The notes below the pieces were generated by a model, which saw only the letters and a program-made list of their open reading frames with translations, did not search any database and was not told the origin of the DNA. Below are positions 44,713 to 52,778 of a stretch of 64,000 nt of DNA, in pieces (the stretch's first letter is position 1; every line of letters starts with the position of its first letter). A program made the translations under genes and the position numbers. The stretch lies in contig CAKQBW010000002.1 in assembly GCA_934216505.1 (NCBI GenBank), positions 35,076 to 99,075 of the forward strand, written 5' to 3'. This DNA is from an uncultured Alphaproteobacteria bacterium. Lineage in GTDB: Bacteria > Pseudomonadota > Alphaproteobacteria > CAAHEQ01 > UBA3637.

Positions 44713-44741
44713 AACGGGTCCTTTTCGGGGCCCGTTTTTGT
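44713..44741 (+). terminator. Terminator after the parvulin gene
   Basis: GC-rich stem ACGGGTCC / GGGCCCGT region with a TTTTC loop, then TTTTTGTTTT. Confidence 0.88.
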
Positions 44742-44746
44742 TTTCC

Positions 44747-44775
44747 TTGACTTTTGGGGCCGTATAGCGTATAAT
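44747..44775 (+). promoter_or_regulatory. Promoter of alaS
   Basis: TTGACT (44747-44752), 17-base spacer, TATAAT (44770-44775), then a 20-odd-base leader with AAAGGAG. Confidence 0.8.
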
Positions 44776-44802
44776 AAACCCCAATTTTAAAGGAGAAGAA
44801 CA

Positions 44803-46572
44803 ATGCCTATTACTTATTCTGAATTGCGTCATTTATGGTTGGATTTTTTTAAATCAAAGGGACATGCGGTCATTCCTTCGGCGTCTTTGTTTCCTGAAAA
44901 TGATGCTACGGTTTTATTTACCACAGCGGGTATGCACCCCTTGGTGCCTTATTTGATGGGGCAAAAACACCCCGCAGGTCGCCGTTTAACTGATATTCAA
45001 AAGTGTGTGCGTACCAACGATATTGATTCGGTCGGGGATGTCAGTCATCTGACCTTCTTTGAAATGATGGGAAATTGGTCTTTGGGCGATTATTTTAAAA
45101 AAGAAATGATTGCGTGGAGTTATGAATTTTTAACAACCCAGTTGGGATTTAAGCCAGAACAGTTGGCGATAACTGCCTTTGCGGGGGATGCCAATGCGCC
45201 CCGTGATGAAGAGACGGCTGCTTTGTGGAAAGAACAAGGATTAAAGGATTCTCAAATCTTTTTCTATGGGGCCGAAGATAATTGGTGGGGGTTGGCCGAT
45301 GGGGGACCGTGTGGTCCTGATACAGAAATGTTTATTGATAATGGACAAGCCCCGTGTGGTCCCGATTGTGGTCCCAGTTGTTCTTGTGGTAAATACACCG
45401 AAATTTGGAACGATGTGTTTATGCAATATGAAAAGAAAAAAGACGGGTCTTTGGTGCCTTTGGTTCAAAAAAATGTGGATACAGGTATGGGGTTAGAACG
45501 GGTGTTGTCTTTTATGAATGGGACAAATGATGTTTTTACCACCGAGTTGTTCCGTGAAATGCGGTTAAAGTTAGAGGAAATTTCCCACAAAAAATATGCC
45601 GATAACTTGGTACCTTTCCGCAAGATTTTGGACCATGTACGGACTTCTGTTTTTATTATGGGGGACGATAAGCATTTGGTGCCGTCTAATACGGATCAAG
45701 GCTATGTGTTGCGTCGTTTGATTCGGGTGGCTATTCGGAATTTGAAAAAAATTGGCATCACAGATTTTGTGTTGCCTCAGTTGGCCAAATGTGTGTTGAA
45801 TCAATATCAGGCCTATTATCCTGAATTGGAACGCAATCGGGCCTTTATTATGGCGGAGTTGGATAAGGAAGAACAACTGTTTAATCGCACGATTGTGGCG
45901 GGATTAAAGGAAATGGACAAGGTGCGGGCTCGTTTGGTGGGGCATCAAATTGATGGTCCCACGGCTTTCCATTTATATGATACCTATGGTTTTCCTTTGG
46001 AATTTACGCAAGAAGAGGCTAAGGAGCATCATTTAACGGTAGATGTGGCGGGCTTTAATAAATGCTTTGAAGCGCACCAAGAACTTTCCCGCAAAGGGGC
46101 TGAGCAAAAATTTAAAGGGGGGTTAGCCGATACTTCGGAAAAGTCGGCTCACTATCATACGGCCACGCATATTGTTCAGGCGATTTTGCGTCAAATGTTT
46201 GGGCCAACTGTGGAACAACGGGGATCTAATATCACCCCTGAACGCATGCGGTTTGATTTTTCGTTTGAACGGAAGATGACCCCTGAAGAAGTAAAGTATT
46301 TGCAGGATAAAGTCAATGAAGTGATTCAAAGAAAGATTCCTGTCGTTTGCACGCAAACGACTTTGGCACAGGCCGAAGCCGAAGGGGCTATGTGTTTGTT
46401 TAAGGACAAGTATGACGCCCAAAATGTGAAAGTTTATACGATTGAAGGGGTGTCTAAAGAAGTTTGTGGGGGACCTCATGCCCAAAATACAGGGGATTTA
46501 GGGCATTTCCGTATCCTGAAAGAAGAATCATCTTCGGCAGGCGTACGGCGGATTAAAGCAGTATTGGAGTAA
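44803..46572 (+). CDS. alaS: Alanyl-tRNA synthetase, short form
   Basis: Charges tRNA-Ala. 589 residues against about 870 in most bacteria. The catalytic core is intact (RTNDIDSVGDVSHLTFFEMM, GNWSLGDYF, TEIWNDVFMQYE, DTGMGLERV, YDTYGFPLEFT). It then passes almost directly to the editing domain: HTATH (452-456) and CGGPH (555-559, usually CGGTH) supply the zinc/editing residues. The roughly 100-residue beta-barrel between these parts and the whole C-Ala domain are missing. The frame ends cleanly with GVRRIKAVLE, and the next gene is not C-Ala. Confidence 0.92.
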   Translation: MPITYSELRHLWLDFFKSKGHAVIPSASLFPENDATVLFTTAGMHPLVPYLMGQKHPAGRRLTDIQKCVRTNDIDSVGDVSHLTFFEMMGNWSLGDYFKKEMIAWSYEFLTTQLGFKPEQLAITAFAGDANAPRDEETAALWKEQGLKDSQIFFYGAEDNWWGLADGGPCGPDTEMFIDNGQAPCGPDCGPSCSCGKYTEIWNDVFMQYEKKKDGSLVPLVQKNVDTGMGLERVLSFMNGTNDVFTTELFREMRLKLEEISHKKYADNLVPFRKILDHVRTSVFIMGDDKHLVPSNTDQGYVLRRLIRVAIRNLKKIGITDFVLPQLAKCVLNQYQAYYPELERNRAFIMAELDKEEQLFNRTIVAGLKEMDKVRARLVGHQIDGPTAFHLYDTYGFPLEFTQEEAKEHHLTVDVAGFNKCFEAHQELSRKGAEQKFKGGLADTSEKSAHYHTATHIVQAILRQMFGPTVEQRGSNITPERMRFDFSFERKMTPEEVKYLQDKVNEVIQRKIPVVCTQTTLAQAEAEGAMCLFKDKYDAQNVKVYTIEGVSKEVCGGPHAQNTGDLGHFRILKEESSSAGVRRIKAVLE

Positions 46573-46573
46573 T

Positions 46574-47299
46574 ATGTTTAAAAAAATATCAAAGAAAAAG
46601 GAAAGGCCTCTCCCGAAAGAGGCGGCATGTTTGTTGCCTTGTGTGGCAGATTTATATCATAAGAAAAAAGATACTTGGACTCGTGAAGGCTTAAGTCCTC
46701 AGCAACAGATAAAAACGGCACAATTTATTGAAGGTGTTCTTTGGTCAATTCGCTATGCCCTGATGAAAGGGCGGTATAAGACACGCTATTATAATGAATT
46801 GGGGGAAGTTTTAGATAAGTACGCCCATCGTTTCTTTCATGCGCCAGCGGATCGGATTCGTGTTTTTGGGGCAGTGGAACATCTTTTAAATCAAGGTGAT
46901 GAAGGGTTGCAAAAGATTGCTTGGTGGTATCAGGCTTATCCCGAAGTTTATGAGGCAAAACTTGCCTTGAATAAATCGGGGCTGAAGTTGGACAAAATTA
47001 AGCGTTTCTTTAATAAAGATAGCCTACCTCGGTATAGTTTTATTTCTTTTGCAAAAGGGGAAAATCCCGCATTTTCTTATTACCCTCAACTGTGGGATAA
47101 GATTTTGGTGGCTCAAAATTTTAAATGCCCGAAGGAAAACAACCCTTATGATAAGTGGTTGTTGCAATCCAAAGAAGGGCAAACGTATGCCTATGGCAAG
47201 ATGGTTTATAAAAATGTCTTGAGGGATTTGTTGCTTCAAGCGCATGATTACTTGAACGTGGAAGAAAAAGTCAAAAAGGTCAAAAGTTCAGGCAGGTAA
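46574..47299 (+). CDS. Unknown protein co-transcribed with alaS
   Basis: 241 residues, basic, probably all-helical, no signal and no membrane segment. Not recognised. Notable stretches are IEGVLWSIRYALMKGRYKTR and NPYDKWLLQSKEGQTYAYGK. It begins one base after the alaS stop and ends before a strong terminator, so it shares the alaS transcript. It lacks the Gly-rich DHHA1 motif of the missing AlaRS C-terminal domain. Confidence 0.72.
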   Translation: MFKKISKKKERPLPKEAACLLPCVADLYHKKKDTWTREGLSPQQQIKTAQFIEGVLWSIRYALMKGRYKTRYYNELGEVLDKYAHRFFHAPADRIRVFGAVEHLLNQGDEGLQKIAWWYQAYPEVYEAKLALNKSGLKLDKIKRFFNKDSLPRYSFISFAKGENPAFSYYPQLWDKILVAQNFKCPKENNPYDKWLLQSKEGQTYAYGKMVYKNVLRDLLLQAHDYLNVEEKVKKVKSSGR

Positions 47300-47317
47300 T
47301 CTGAAAATGAAATTTTG

Positions 47318-47350
47318 TCAAGGGGGAGGCTTTTCCCCCTTGATTTTTTA
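47318..47350 (+). terminator. Terminator of the alaS operon
   Basis: Perfect ten-pair stem TCAAGGGGGA / TCCCCCTTGA with a six-base loop, then TTTTTTA. Confidence 0.93.
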
Positions 47351-47356
47351 TTCAAA

Positions 47357-47380
47357 AAACATATATACATAGATATGTTT
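47357..47380 (+). promoter_or_regulatory. Inverted repeat in the htpG leader region
   Basis: AAACATAT (47357-47364) and ATATGTTT (47373-47380), perfect eight-pair inverted repeat with an eight-base loop, five bases upstream of the GAAGGAG of htpG. Could be an operator or an RNA hairpin; function inferred only from position. Confidence 0.4.
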
Positions 47381-47398
47381 TAATGAAGGAGTTTATCT

Positions 47399-49228
47399 AT
47401 GGAACAAAAATCAGAAAAAATTGCTTTTCAGGCCCAAGTGGCCAAAGTATTGGATATTGTAATTCATTCGCTGTATTCCAACAAAGAAATCTTTTTGCGG
47501 GAATTGATTTCCAATGGGGCGGATGCGTGTGAAAAATTGCGCTATGCCCTTTTGACACACCCTGAGTTGGCACAAAAAAATCAGGCCTTTCGTTTGACAA
47601 TTACCCCCGATAAAAAAGCTAACACTTTGACCATTACAGATAATGGGATTGGTATGAATCGGGAAGATTTAATCAATCATTTGGGGACGATTGCTCGTTC
47701 GGGATCGGCGGAGTTTTTTAAGTCTTTGTCAGGGGATAAGCAAAAAGACATGGCGTTGATCGGTCAATTTGGGGTGGGCTTTTACGCCAGTTTTATGGTC
47801 GCCGATAAAGTCCAAGTGCGCACGAAAAAAGCGGGGGAAAAGTCGGGCTGGTTATGGGAAAGTTCGGGCAGTGGTGATTTCACAATTACCCCTGATGATC
47901 AGGCGGCCTATGGGACTTCTATCACTTTGTTTTTGAAAAAAGAAGATGCCGAATATGCGGATTCTTTCCGTTTGCGCCATTTGATTAAACAATATAGCGA
48001 TTTTATTGCGTTTCCTATTTACCTGTCTGATGGGAAAGAAGAATCCAAGGTTAATGCGGGGACAGCCCTGTGGATGCGTCCGAAGTCTGAAATCAATCAA
48101 GAACAGTATAAGGAATTTTATCAGACGATTTCGGGGGCGTTTGATACGCCGTGGGAAACTTTGCATACCCATGTGGAAGGGGTGATTGATTATACGGCCC
48201 TTTTGTTTATTCCCACAAAGCCGCCTGTATCGTTGTTTCAACCTGATCAACCCAGCAAGTTGAGCCTGTATGTGAATCAAGTATTTATTTCCAATGATAT
48301 GCCTGATTTAATGCCCTATTGGTTGCGCTTTTTAGCTGGGGTTGTTGATACAAAAGACCTCCCCCTCAATGTCAGTCGGGAGATGTTGCAACAAACGCCT
48401 GTGTTGGCGAAAATCAAACAAGGATTGACTAAAAAGGTCTTGGCTGTTTTGAAAAAGCGGGCGGAAAAACCCGAAGAATATCGGGCCTTTTGGGAAAACT
48501 TTGGCGTTGTTTTAAAAGAGGGCTTGTACGAACCGTCTGACGTACGGGAGGAAGTGGCGGATTTATGCCGCTTTTATACCTCAGCCAATGAGGAGTTAAA
48601 TTCGTTGGCGGACTATGTAAAAAGAATGAAGCCTCATCAAGATAAAATCTACTTTATGACAGGCGCCGATCTTCGGGTGTTGCGTCATCACCCTCAATTG
48701 GAAAACCTGACAGCACGGGGGGTGGAAGTGTTGTTGCTGACAGACCCTGTTGATGAATTTTGGACGAATACTTTTGGGGAATATCAAGGCAAAAAGTTTT
48801 GCGCTGTTCAACAGGCGGGGGCGGAATTGGATCAAATTGCGCCTGTGCCAAATAAAGGGTCTGCCTTGGATAAAAAGAAATTAGATGCTTTGATGACGAA
48901 AGTGCAGGAAGTGTTGAAAAATCAAATTCAAAAGGTAGAGGTCGGTTCTCATTTAACCGAATCGCCGATGGCTTTGACAACAGGTTTAGGGGAGATGAGT
49001 TTGCACATGGAACGGTTGATGAAAATGCATGGGCAACAAACGGCTTTTGCCAGCACCCGCATTTTACAATTAAACCCCTATCACCCCTTGATTCACAAGT
49101 TGGCGGATATGGCGCATCCTGAAGATTACATCAAGTTGCTGTATGACCAAACTTTGGTGGCGGAAGGCGAACCGTTGCCTGATGCGGCGGATTTTGTGAA
49201 GCGTCTGACTGCTTTGATGATGAAATAG
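47399..49228 (+). CDS. htpG: Chaperone HtpG (Hsp90)
   Basis: ATP-dependent chaperone. 609 residues: N-terminal GHKL ATPase with ELISNGADACEKLR, TDNGIGMNREDL and GQFGVGFYASFMVADKV; middle domain with NVSREMLQQ; C-terminal dimer domain with TGADLRVLRHHPQLENL and HPLIHKL. GAAGGAG lies seven bases before the ATG. Monocistronic between two terminators. No sigma-32-type promoter was convincing. Confidence 0.97.
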   Translation: MEQKSEKIAFQAQVAKVLDIVIHSLYSNKEIFLRELISNGADACEKLRYALLTHPELAQKNQAFRLTITPDKKANTLTITDNGIGMNREDLINHLGTIARSGSAEFFKSLSGDKQKDMALIGQFGVGFYASFMVADKVQVRTKKAGEKSGWLWESSGSGDFTITPDDQAAYGTSITLFLKKEDAEYADSFRLRHLIKQYSDFIAFPIYLSDGKEESKVNAGTALWMRPKSEINQEQYKEFYQTISGAFDTPWETLHTHVEGVIDYTALLFIPTKPPVSLFQPDQPSKLSLYVNQVFISNDMPDLMPYWLRFLAGVVDTKDLPLNVSREMLQQTPVLAKIKQGLTKKVLAVLKKRAEKPEEYRAFWENFGVVLKEGLYEPSDVREEVADLCRFYTSANEELNSLADYVKRMKPHQDKIYFMTGADLRVLRHHPQLENLTARGVEVLLLTDPVDEFWTNTFGEYQGKKFCAVQQAGAELDQIAPVPNKGSALDKKKLDALMTKVQEVLKNQIQKVEVGSHLTESPMALTTGLGEMSLHMERLMKMHGQQTAFASTRILQLNPYHPLIHKLADMAHPEDYIKLLYDQTLVAEGEPLPDAADFVKRLTALMMK

Positions 49229-49259
49229 GGATTTTATTAAAGGGTCTTTTTGCTGGTTA

Positions 49260-49301
49260 TTTCCGCCCCTGTGTCCTTCCCCCAGAGGCGGAAATTTTTT
49301 T
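49260..49301 (+). terminator. Terminator of htpG
   Basis: Eight-pair stem TTTCCGCC / GGCGGAAA with a 19-base loop, then seven T. Confidence 0.85.
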
Positions 49302-49310
49302 GGGGGCACC

Positions 49311-49342
49311 AAAAAAGGTTGGGGAAAACCCAACCTTTTAAA
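49311..49342 (-). terminator. Terminator of the pilin-like gene
   Basis: Stem AAAGGTTGGG with CCCAACCTTT around a short loop; T run on the minus strand (A run 49311-49316). Confidence 0.85.
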
Positions 49343-49363
49343 GTCCAACGACAGAAGCTCCCC

Positions 49364-50497
49364 CTATTTCGCCACACAGGAACAAACGCCATTACCACCA
49401 CATTGGATGGTGCTATCTTTATCACAGACAGTGCATTCAATGTCGCCACATTTTACATTCTGTGTTTTAGAATTATAACAGGTACATGCGTTCTCAGTAC
49501 AAAAAACATCAGGGGTATCACTATTCTTTTCACAGGTTTTACAGGTATAGCGACTACAGTTTATATTTTGTGTTTTAGGGTTATAACAGCCCATCCCAGC
49601 GTACTCTACATAGGGCGTTTCAGGTTTTGAACACTTGAGACAAGTCACTGATCCCAAAACATCACCACACTTTGCGTTTTCTGTTTTAGGGTTATAGCAT
49701 TCTGCAACCAACACATAATAGCCGGAATCTAAAATTTCGTCCCCCATTTCACATTCCATACATTGGCTTTCGTCAATACAATACTTGCATTTTCCGTCTT
49801 CGGTGCGGGTTGTTCCTGAAGGACAGGAGGTGGGGGCGACTTCACAGTTAGAGCCTGTATAGCGCCCTGGACAACCACAGGTCTTGGTTGCTTCGTCCCA
49901 AGCCCCGCCCGCACTTTCGCAACTTGTGGAATCCTTATTGTCCGTTATGAAAGTCGTTGCAGTTAAATCGTTATTATAGGTAATCGTGGTGCAACCGTCA
50001 TCAATCTCTCGGATAATCCCATTTTCTCCTATCATGGCTTTCATTTGGGTACAAATATCTTCATTTACCCCTGTCAAAGTCAAACTAAAGCGTTTGTCGG
50101 TGTCTTTATTCCAATCGGCTAAACCTGTAAAAGTGGCGCCACCAACCGCATTGTCTGCGTCTGTAAATTCGCCCAGTGTCGGTGCCGCAGAGCCTCTTTG
50201 AATTTGCGTGGAAACCACAATGGCCCGCACTGACGCCCCATTTAAAATCTTATTCGCCCGATGTTTGTTCATAGCGGTCGTATAGCCCGCTATACCGCCC
50301 ACACTCAACACGCCAATAATCGCCAGAACGCCCAGCATTTCAACCATACTGCGCCCTGATTCCCCTTGCCGATAACCGCTTTTGGATTCTTTGTTCCGTT
50401 GAATGAGCGAGGAAAAAATAGAACCTCCCAAAAAGGGAACATGTCCCCGCATGACACGCCCCAAGGCGCACTTTGGTTGATTTTTTAATTGTTTCAT
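49364..50497 (-). CDS. Pilin-like protein with cysteine-rich repeats (prepilin-type N-terminus)
   Basis: 377 residues. A prepilin-type hydrophobic helix follows SG|RSMVEML: Gly48 would be -1 and Glu53 +5, as prepilin peptidase needs, but the 48-residue leader is unusually long. A pilin-like middle domain (about 70-165) is followed by a Cys-rich half with an EGF-like CPGRYTGSNCE and three copies of a motif CYNPKTEN/CYNPKTQN/CYNSKTQN spaced about 30-35 residues. Likely a secreted, surface pseudopilin or adhesin; no assembly genes are nearby. Preceded by a structured leader RNA. Confidence 0.8.
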   Translation of the reverse strand: MKQLKNQPKCALGRVMRGHVPFLGGSIFSSLIQRNKESKSGYRQGESGRSMVEMLGVLAIIGVLSVGGIAGYTTAMNKHRANKILNGASVRAIVVSTQIQRGSAAPTLGEFTDADNAVGGATFTGLADWNKDTDKRFSLTLTGVNEDICTQMKAMIGENGIIREIDDGCTTITYNNDLTATTFITDNKDSTSCESAGGAWDEATKTCGCPGRYTGSNCEVAPTSCPSGTTRTEDGKCKYCIDESQCMECEMGDEILDSGYYVLVAECYNPKTENAKCGDVLGSVTCLKCSKPETPYVEYAGMGCYNPKTQNINCSRYTCKTCEKNSDTPDVFCTENACTCYNSKTQNVKCGDIECTVCDKDSTIQCGGNGVCSCVAK

Positions 50498-50522
50498 TTC
50501 TTATCCCCTTGTAAAAAAGTTT

Positions 50523-50546
50523 AAAAAAACCCACTAATAAAGTGGG
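50523..50546 (-). terminator. Terminator inside the leader of the pilin-like gene
   Basis: Minus strand CCCACT, five-base loop, AGTGGG, then seven T (A run 50523-50529). Its 5' arm overlaps the outer stem of the leader structure, so the two are mutually exclusive. Confidence 0.75.
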
Positions 50547-50708
50547 CGGATGTTAAGAAACTATACAAGATAATAGCTCAGCCTATTGGGCTAGCGCCTT
50601 ATTTGGCTGACATCCGTCCCGATGACGAATGTCAACGTTATTTTAAGAGTTGTTGCCAACTCTATCTTGCAAGGGTTTCTTACGCCCATGTTCTTTTGTT
50701 GAAAGAAC
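50523..50708 (-). ncRNA. Structured leader RNA (riboswitch- or attenuator-like) upstream of the pilin-like gene
   Basis: Reading the minus strand, a transcript from 50708 would fold into a closed multibranch RNA. Long stem: 50544-50548 with 50683-50687, 50554-50561 with 50675-50682, and 50566-50572 with 50663-50669. Hairpins: AGAGTTG/CAACTCT (50646-50663), TGACAT-CGTC/GACG-ATGTCA (50608-50634), TAGC/GCTA (50574-50593). It ends in a terminator (50523-50546) whose CCC arm is the same CCC used by the outer stem. The pilin-like ORF starts 26 bases after the terminator. I know no family that matches. Confidence 0.6.
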
Positions 50709-50714
50709 AAAATC

Positions 50715-50743
50715 ATTTTAACGCATCAATTTTAAAATTGCAA
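50715..50743 (-). promoter_or_regulatory. Promoter of the leader RNA / pilin-like gene
   Basis: Minus strand TTGCAA (50738-50743), 17-base spacer, TAAAAT (50715-50720); predicted start G at 50708. It lies just past the tuf terminator. Confidence 0.65.
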
Positions 50744-50746
50744 CAT

Positions 50747-50783
50747 AAAAAAACACCCTATCGCTGGGATAGAGTGTTTTTCT
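50747..50783 (-). terminator. Terminator of tuf
   Basis: Minus strand AAAACACTCTATCC / GATAGGGTGTTTT with a short loop and a long T run. Confidence 0.9.
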
Positions 50784-50798
50784 TTTATACAGACGAGA

Positions 50799-51989
50799 TT
50801 ATTTAATAATCTTGGAAACTGTACCAGCACCCACTGTATGTCCGCCTTCACGAATAGCGAAGCGTAATCCTTCAGACATAGCAACAGGCACAATCAACTT
50901 CACTTTCATTGTGATGTTGTCGCCAGGCATGACCATTTCTGTCCCTTCGGGCAATTCAACAGTCCCTGTCACATCCGTTGTACGGAAGTAGAATTGAGGA
51001 CGGTAGTTTCCAAAGAATGGGGTATGACGTCCCCCTTCTTCTTTTGTCAATACATAACATTGACATTCAAATTCTGTATGGGGTGTGATTGTCCCAGGAA
51101 CAGCCAATACTTGACCACGTTCCACTTCTTCACGCTTTGTCCCACGCAATAAGACACCAATGTTATCGCCGGCTTCCCCTTGATCTAACAACTTACGGAA
51201 CATTTCAATCCCTGTAACAGTTGTTTTTTGAGTTGGGCGCAAACCAACGATTTCAACTTCATCACCCACTTTGACGATACCTTGTTCCACACGGCCTGTT
51301 ACCACAGTCCCACGGCCAGAGATGGAGAACACGTCTTCAATAGGCATCAAGAAAGGCTTATCCACAGGACGAGCAGGTTGAGGAATGTAAGAATCAACCG
51401 CATCCATCAAAGCCATAATGGCGTCATGACCCAATTTGGGATCGCCGCCTTCCAAAGCCACTTTCGCAGACCCTTTGATGATAGGAATTTCATCACCAGG
51501 GAATTGGTAAGAGGTCAACAAATCACGGATTTCCATTTCAACCAATTCCAACAATTCAGGGTCATCAACCATATCCATTTTGTTCATGAAAACAACGATG
51601 GCAGGCACACCCACTTGGCGGGCCAACAAAATGTGTTCACGTGTTTGAGGCATTGGACCATCAGCCGCAGAAACCACCAAAATGGCTCCGTCCATTTGCG
51701 CTGCCCCTGTAATCATGTTTTTCACATAGTCAGCGTGTCCCGGACAATCAACGTGCGCATAGTGGCGTTTGGCTGTTTCATATTCCACGTGGGAAGTGTT
51801 AATTGTAATACCACGAGCCCGTTCTTCTGGGGCTTTATCAATGTTGGCATAATCCACAAAAGAAGCCCCACCGTTTTCGGCCAATACTTTTGTAATAGCA
51901 GCGGTCAAAGTTGTTTTACCATGATCCACGTGTCCGATTGTACCGATATTACAGTGTGGTTTTGTTCTGTTAAATTTTTCTTTACTCAT
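50799..51989 (-). CDS. tuf: Elongation factor Tu
   Basis: Delivers aminoacyl-tRNA to the ribosome. 396 residues: [10 protein letters not shown] (G1), [34 protein letters not shown] (G3), NKMDMVDD (G4), and full domains 2 and 3 ending [25 protein letters not shown]. The tRNA-Gly gene lies 125 bases upstream on the same strand, a common tRNA-tuf linkage. More conserved and less G-run-rich than its neighbours, as expected for a highly expressed gene. Confidence 0.99.
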   Translation of the reverse strand: MSKEKFNRTKPHCNIGTIGHVDHGKTTLTAAITKVLAENGGASFVDYANIDKAPEERARGITINTSHVEYETAKRHYAHVDCPGHADYVKNMITGAAQMDGAILVVSAADGPMPQTREHILLARQVGVPAIVVFMNKMDMVDDPELLELVEMEIRDLLTSYQFPGDEIPIIKGSAKVALEGGDPKLGHDAIMALMDAVDSYIPQPARPVDKPFLMPIEDVFSISGRGTVVTGRVEQGIVKVGDEVEIVGLRPTQKTTVTGIEMFRKLLDQGEAGDNIGVLLRGTKREEVERGQVLAVPGTITPHTEFECQCYVLTKEEGGRHTPFFGNYRPQFYFRTTDVTGTVELPEGTEMVMPGDNITMKVKLIVPVAMSEGLRFAIREGGHTVGAGTVSKIIK

Positions 51990-52000
51990 TATCTATTTCC

Positions 52001-52016
52001 TTAACTGATCAGTTAA
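52001..52016. promoter_or_regulatory. 16-base perfect palindrome in the tuf leader
   Basis: TTAACTGATCAGTTAA, perfect over 16 bases, overlapping the SD side of tuf. Operator-like, but no regulator can be named. Confidence 0.45.
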
Positions 52017-52114
52017 TAAAATGAAGCCTTATTCAGACTTCGGTTCCTTTGTTTGGTGTGGGTGTTTTCTCACCCCGCAAAACGAATCAAATGGAAATTG
52101 ACACTTTTGCGAAT

Positions 52115-52188
52115 TGGAGCGGGTGATGGGAATCGGACCCACGTATTCAGCTTGGAAGGCTGCTGCACTACCATTGTGCTACACCCGC
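52115..52188 (-). tRNA. tRNA-Gly (TCC)
   Basis: 74 bases including an encoded CCA. Acceptor GCGGGTG / CACCCGC, anticodon loop CTTCCAA giving TCC, T loop GTTCGA-type (GTCCGATTC). A promoter TTGACA, 17, TAAAAT lies upstream on the same strand. Confidence 0.95.
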
Positions 52189-52221
52189 ATCATCTTTTGC
52201 CGATGGTAAAAGAGTGTATCC

Positions 52222-52250
52222 ATTTTACAAAAGTTTTTCCTTAATGTCAA
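52222..52250 (-). promoter_or_regulatory. Promoter of tRNA-Gly (and possibly tuf)
   Basis: Minus strand TTGACA (52245-52250), 17-base spacer, TAAAAT (52222-52227). Confidence 0.75.
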
Positions 52251-52328
52251 GAAGAATTTCATGCTTTTTATTTTTTCGCCCAAGGCAACCAAAAGGGCCT
52301 TAAAAAGGGGGCGGGCTTGTTTGGCGAT

Positions 52329-52354
52329 AAAAAAAGCCTCGCTTGAGGGGAGGC
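52329..52354 (-). terminator. Terminator of tRNA-Arg
   Basis: Minus strand GCCTC, nine-base loop, GAGGC, then seven T. Confidence 0.8.
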
Positions 52355-52365
52355 GGGCTTTGTTT

Positions 52366-52442
52366 TGGTGCGTCCGGCGAGATTCGAACTCACGACCCTT
52401 GCCTTCGGAGGGCAATACTCTATCCAGCTGAGCTACGGACGC
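52366..52442 (-). tRNA. tRNA-Arg (CCG)
   Basis: 77 bases with encoded CCA. Acceptor GCGTCCG / CGGACGC, anticodon stem TTGCC/GGCAA with loop CTCCGAA giving CCG, T loop GTTCGAATC. Own promoter upstream. Confidence 0.95.
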
Positions 52443-52453
52443 AAACCGTTCTT

Positions 52454-52482
52454 ATTATACAAAATTTGTTTGAAATAATCAA
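52454..52482 (-). promoter_or_regulatory. Promoter of tRNA-Arg
   Basis: Minus strand TTGATT (52477-52482), 17-base spacer, TATAAT (52454-52459). Confidence 0.75.
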
Positions 52483-52533
52483 GTCCTAAAAATAAAAGGG
52501 TGAAAAACAAATCTTTTTGTAAGGAAAATTTTC

Positions 52534-52562
52534 TTGACTTTTGGGGGCGGATAGATTAAAAT
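52534..52562 (+). promoter_or_regulatory. Promoter of tRNA-Leu
   Basis: TTGACT (52534-52539), 17-base spacer, TAAAAT (52557-52562). Confidence 0.75.
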
Positions 52563-52574
52563 TCCCTTGGTATT

Positions 52575-52661
52575 GCCCAGGTGGCGAAATTGGTAGACGC
52601 GCCAGCTTCAGGTGCTGGTCCTGTCAAAGGGGTGAAAGTTCGAGTCTTTTCCTGGGCACCA
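52575..52661 (+). tRNA. tRNA-Leu (CAG)
   Basis: 87 bases, class II with a long variable arm, encoded CCA. Acceptor GCCCAGG / CCTGGGC, anticodon stem CCAGC/GCTGG with loop TTCAGGT giving CAG. Confidence 0.96.
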
Positions 52662-52682
52662 ACTTTTCAGGACGAATACATA

Positions 52683-52718
52683 TCCCCTCCTTAGTACTTA
52701 AGGGGGAGTTTTTTTGTC
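52683..52718 (+). terminator. Terminator of tRNA-Leu
   Basis: Bulged stem TCCCCTCCTTA / TAAGGGGGA followed by seven T. Confidence 0.75.
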
Positions 52719-52778
52719 TTGATTTTTAAATGAAAAAGGTGTAGGGTGGGCCTAAATTACTAAAAAAGGGGGGATAAA

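Noticed and set aside
46574..47299. This gene as a split-off C-terminal part of AlaRS
   Set aside because: It lacks the Gly-rich DHHA1 motif and any C-Ala resemblance; it has its own start.
47351..47398. Sigma-32 promoter for htpG
   Set aside because: No CTTGAA-type and CCCCAT-type pair at proper spacing was seen.
49400..49740. CRISPR-like repeats
   Set aside because: The repeated blocks are coding, in frame, degenerate and part of the Cys-rich protein.
50523..50708. 6S RNA, tmRNA or SRP RNA
   Set aside because: None of the conserved core sequences of these RNAs could be found in the element.
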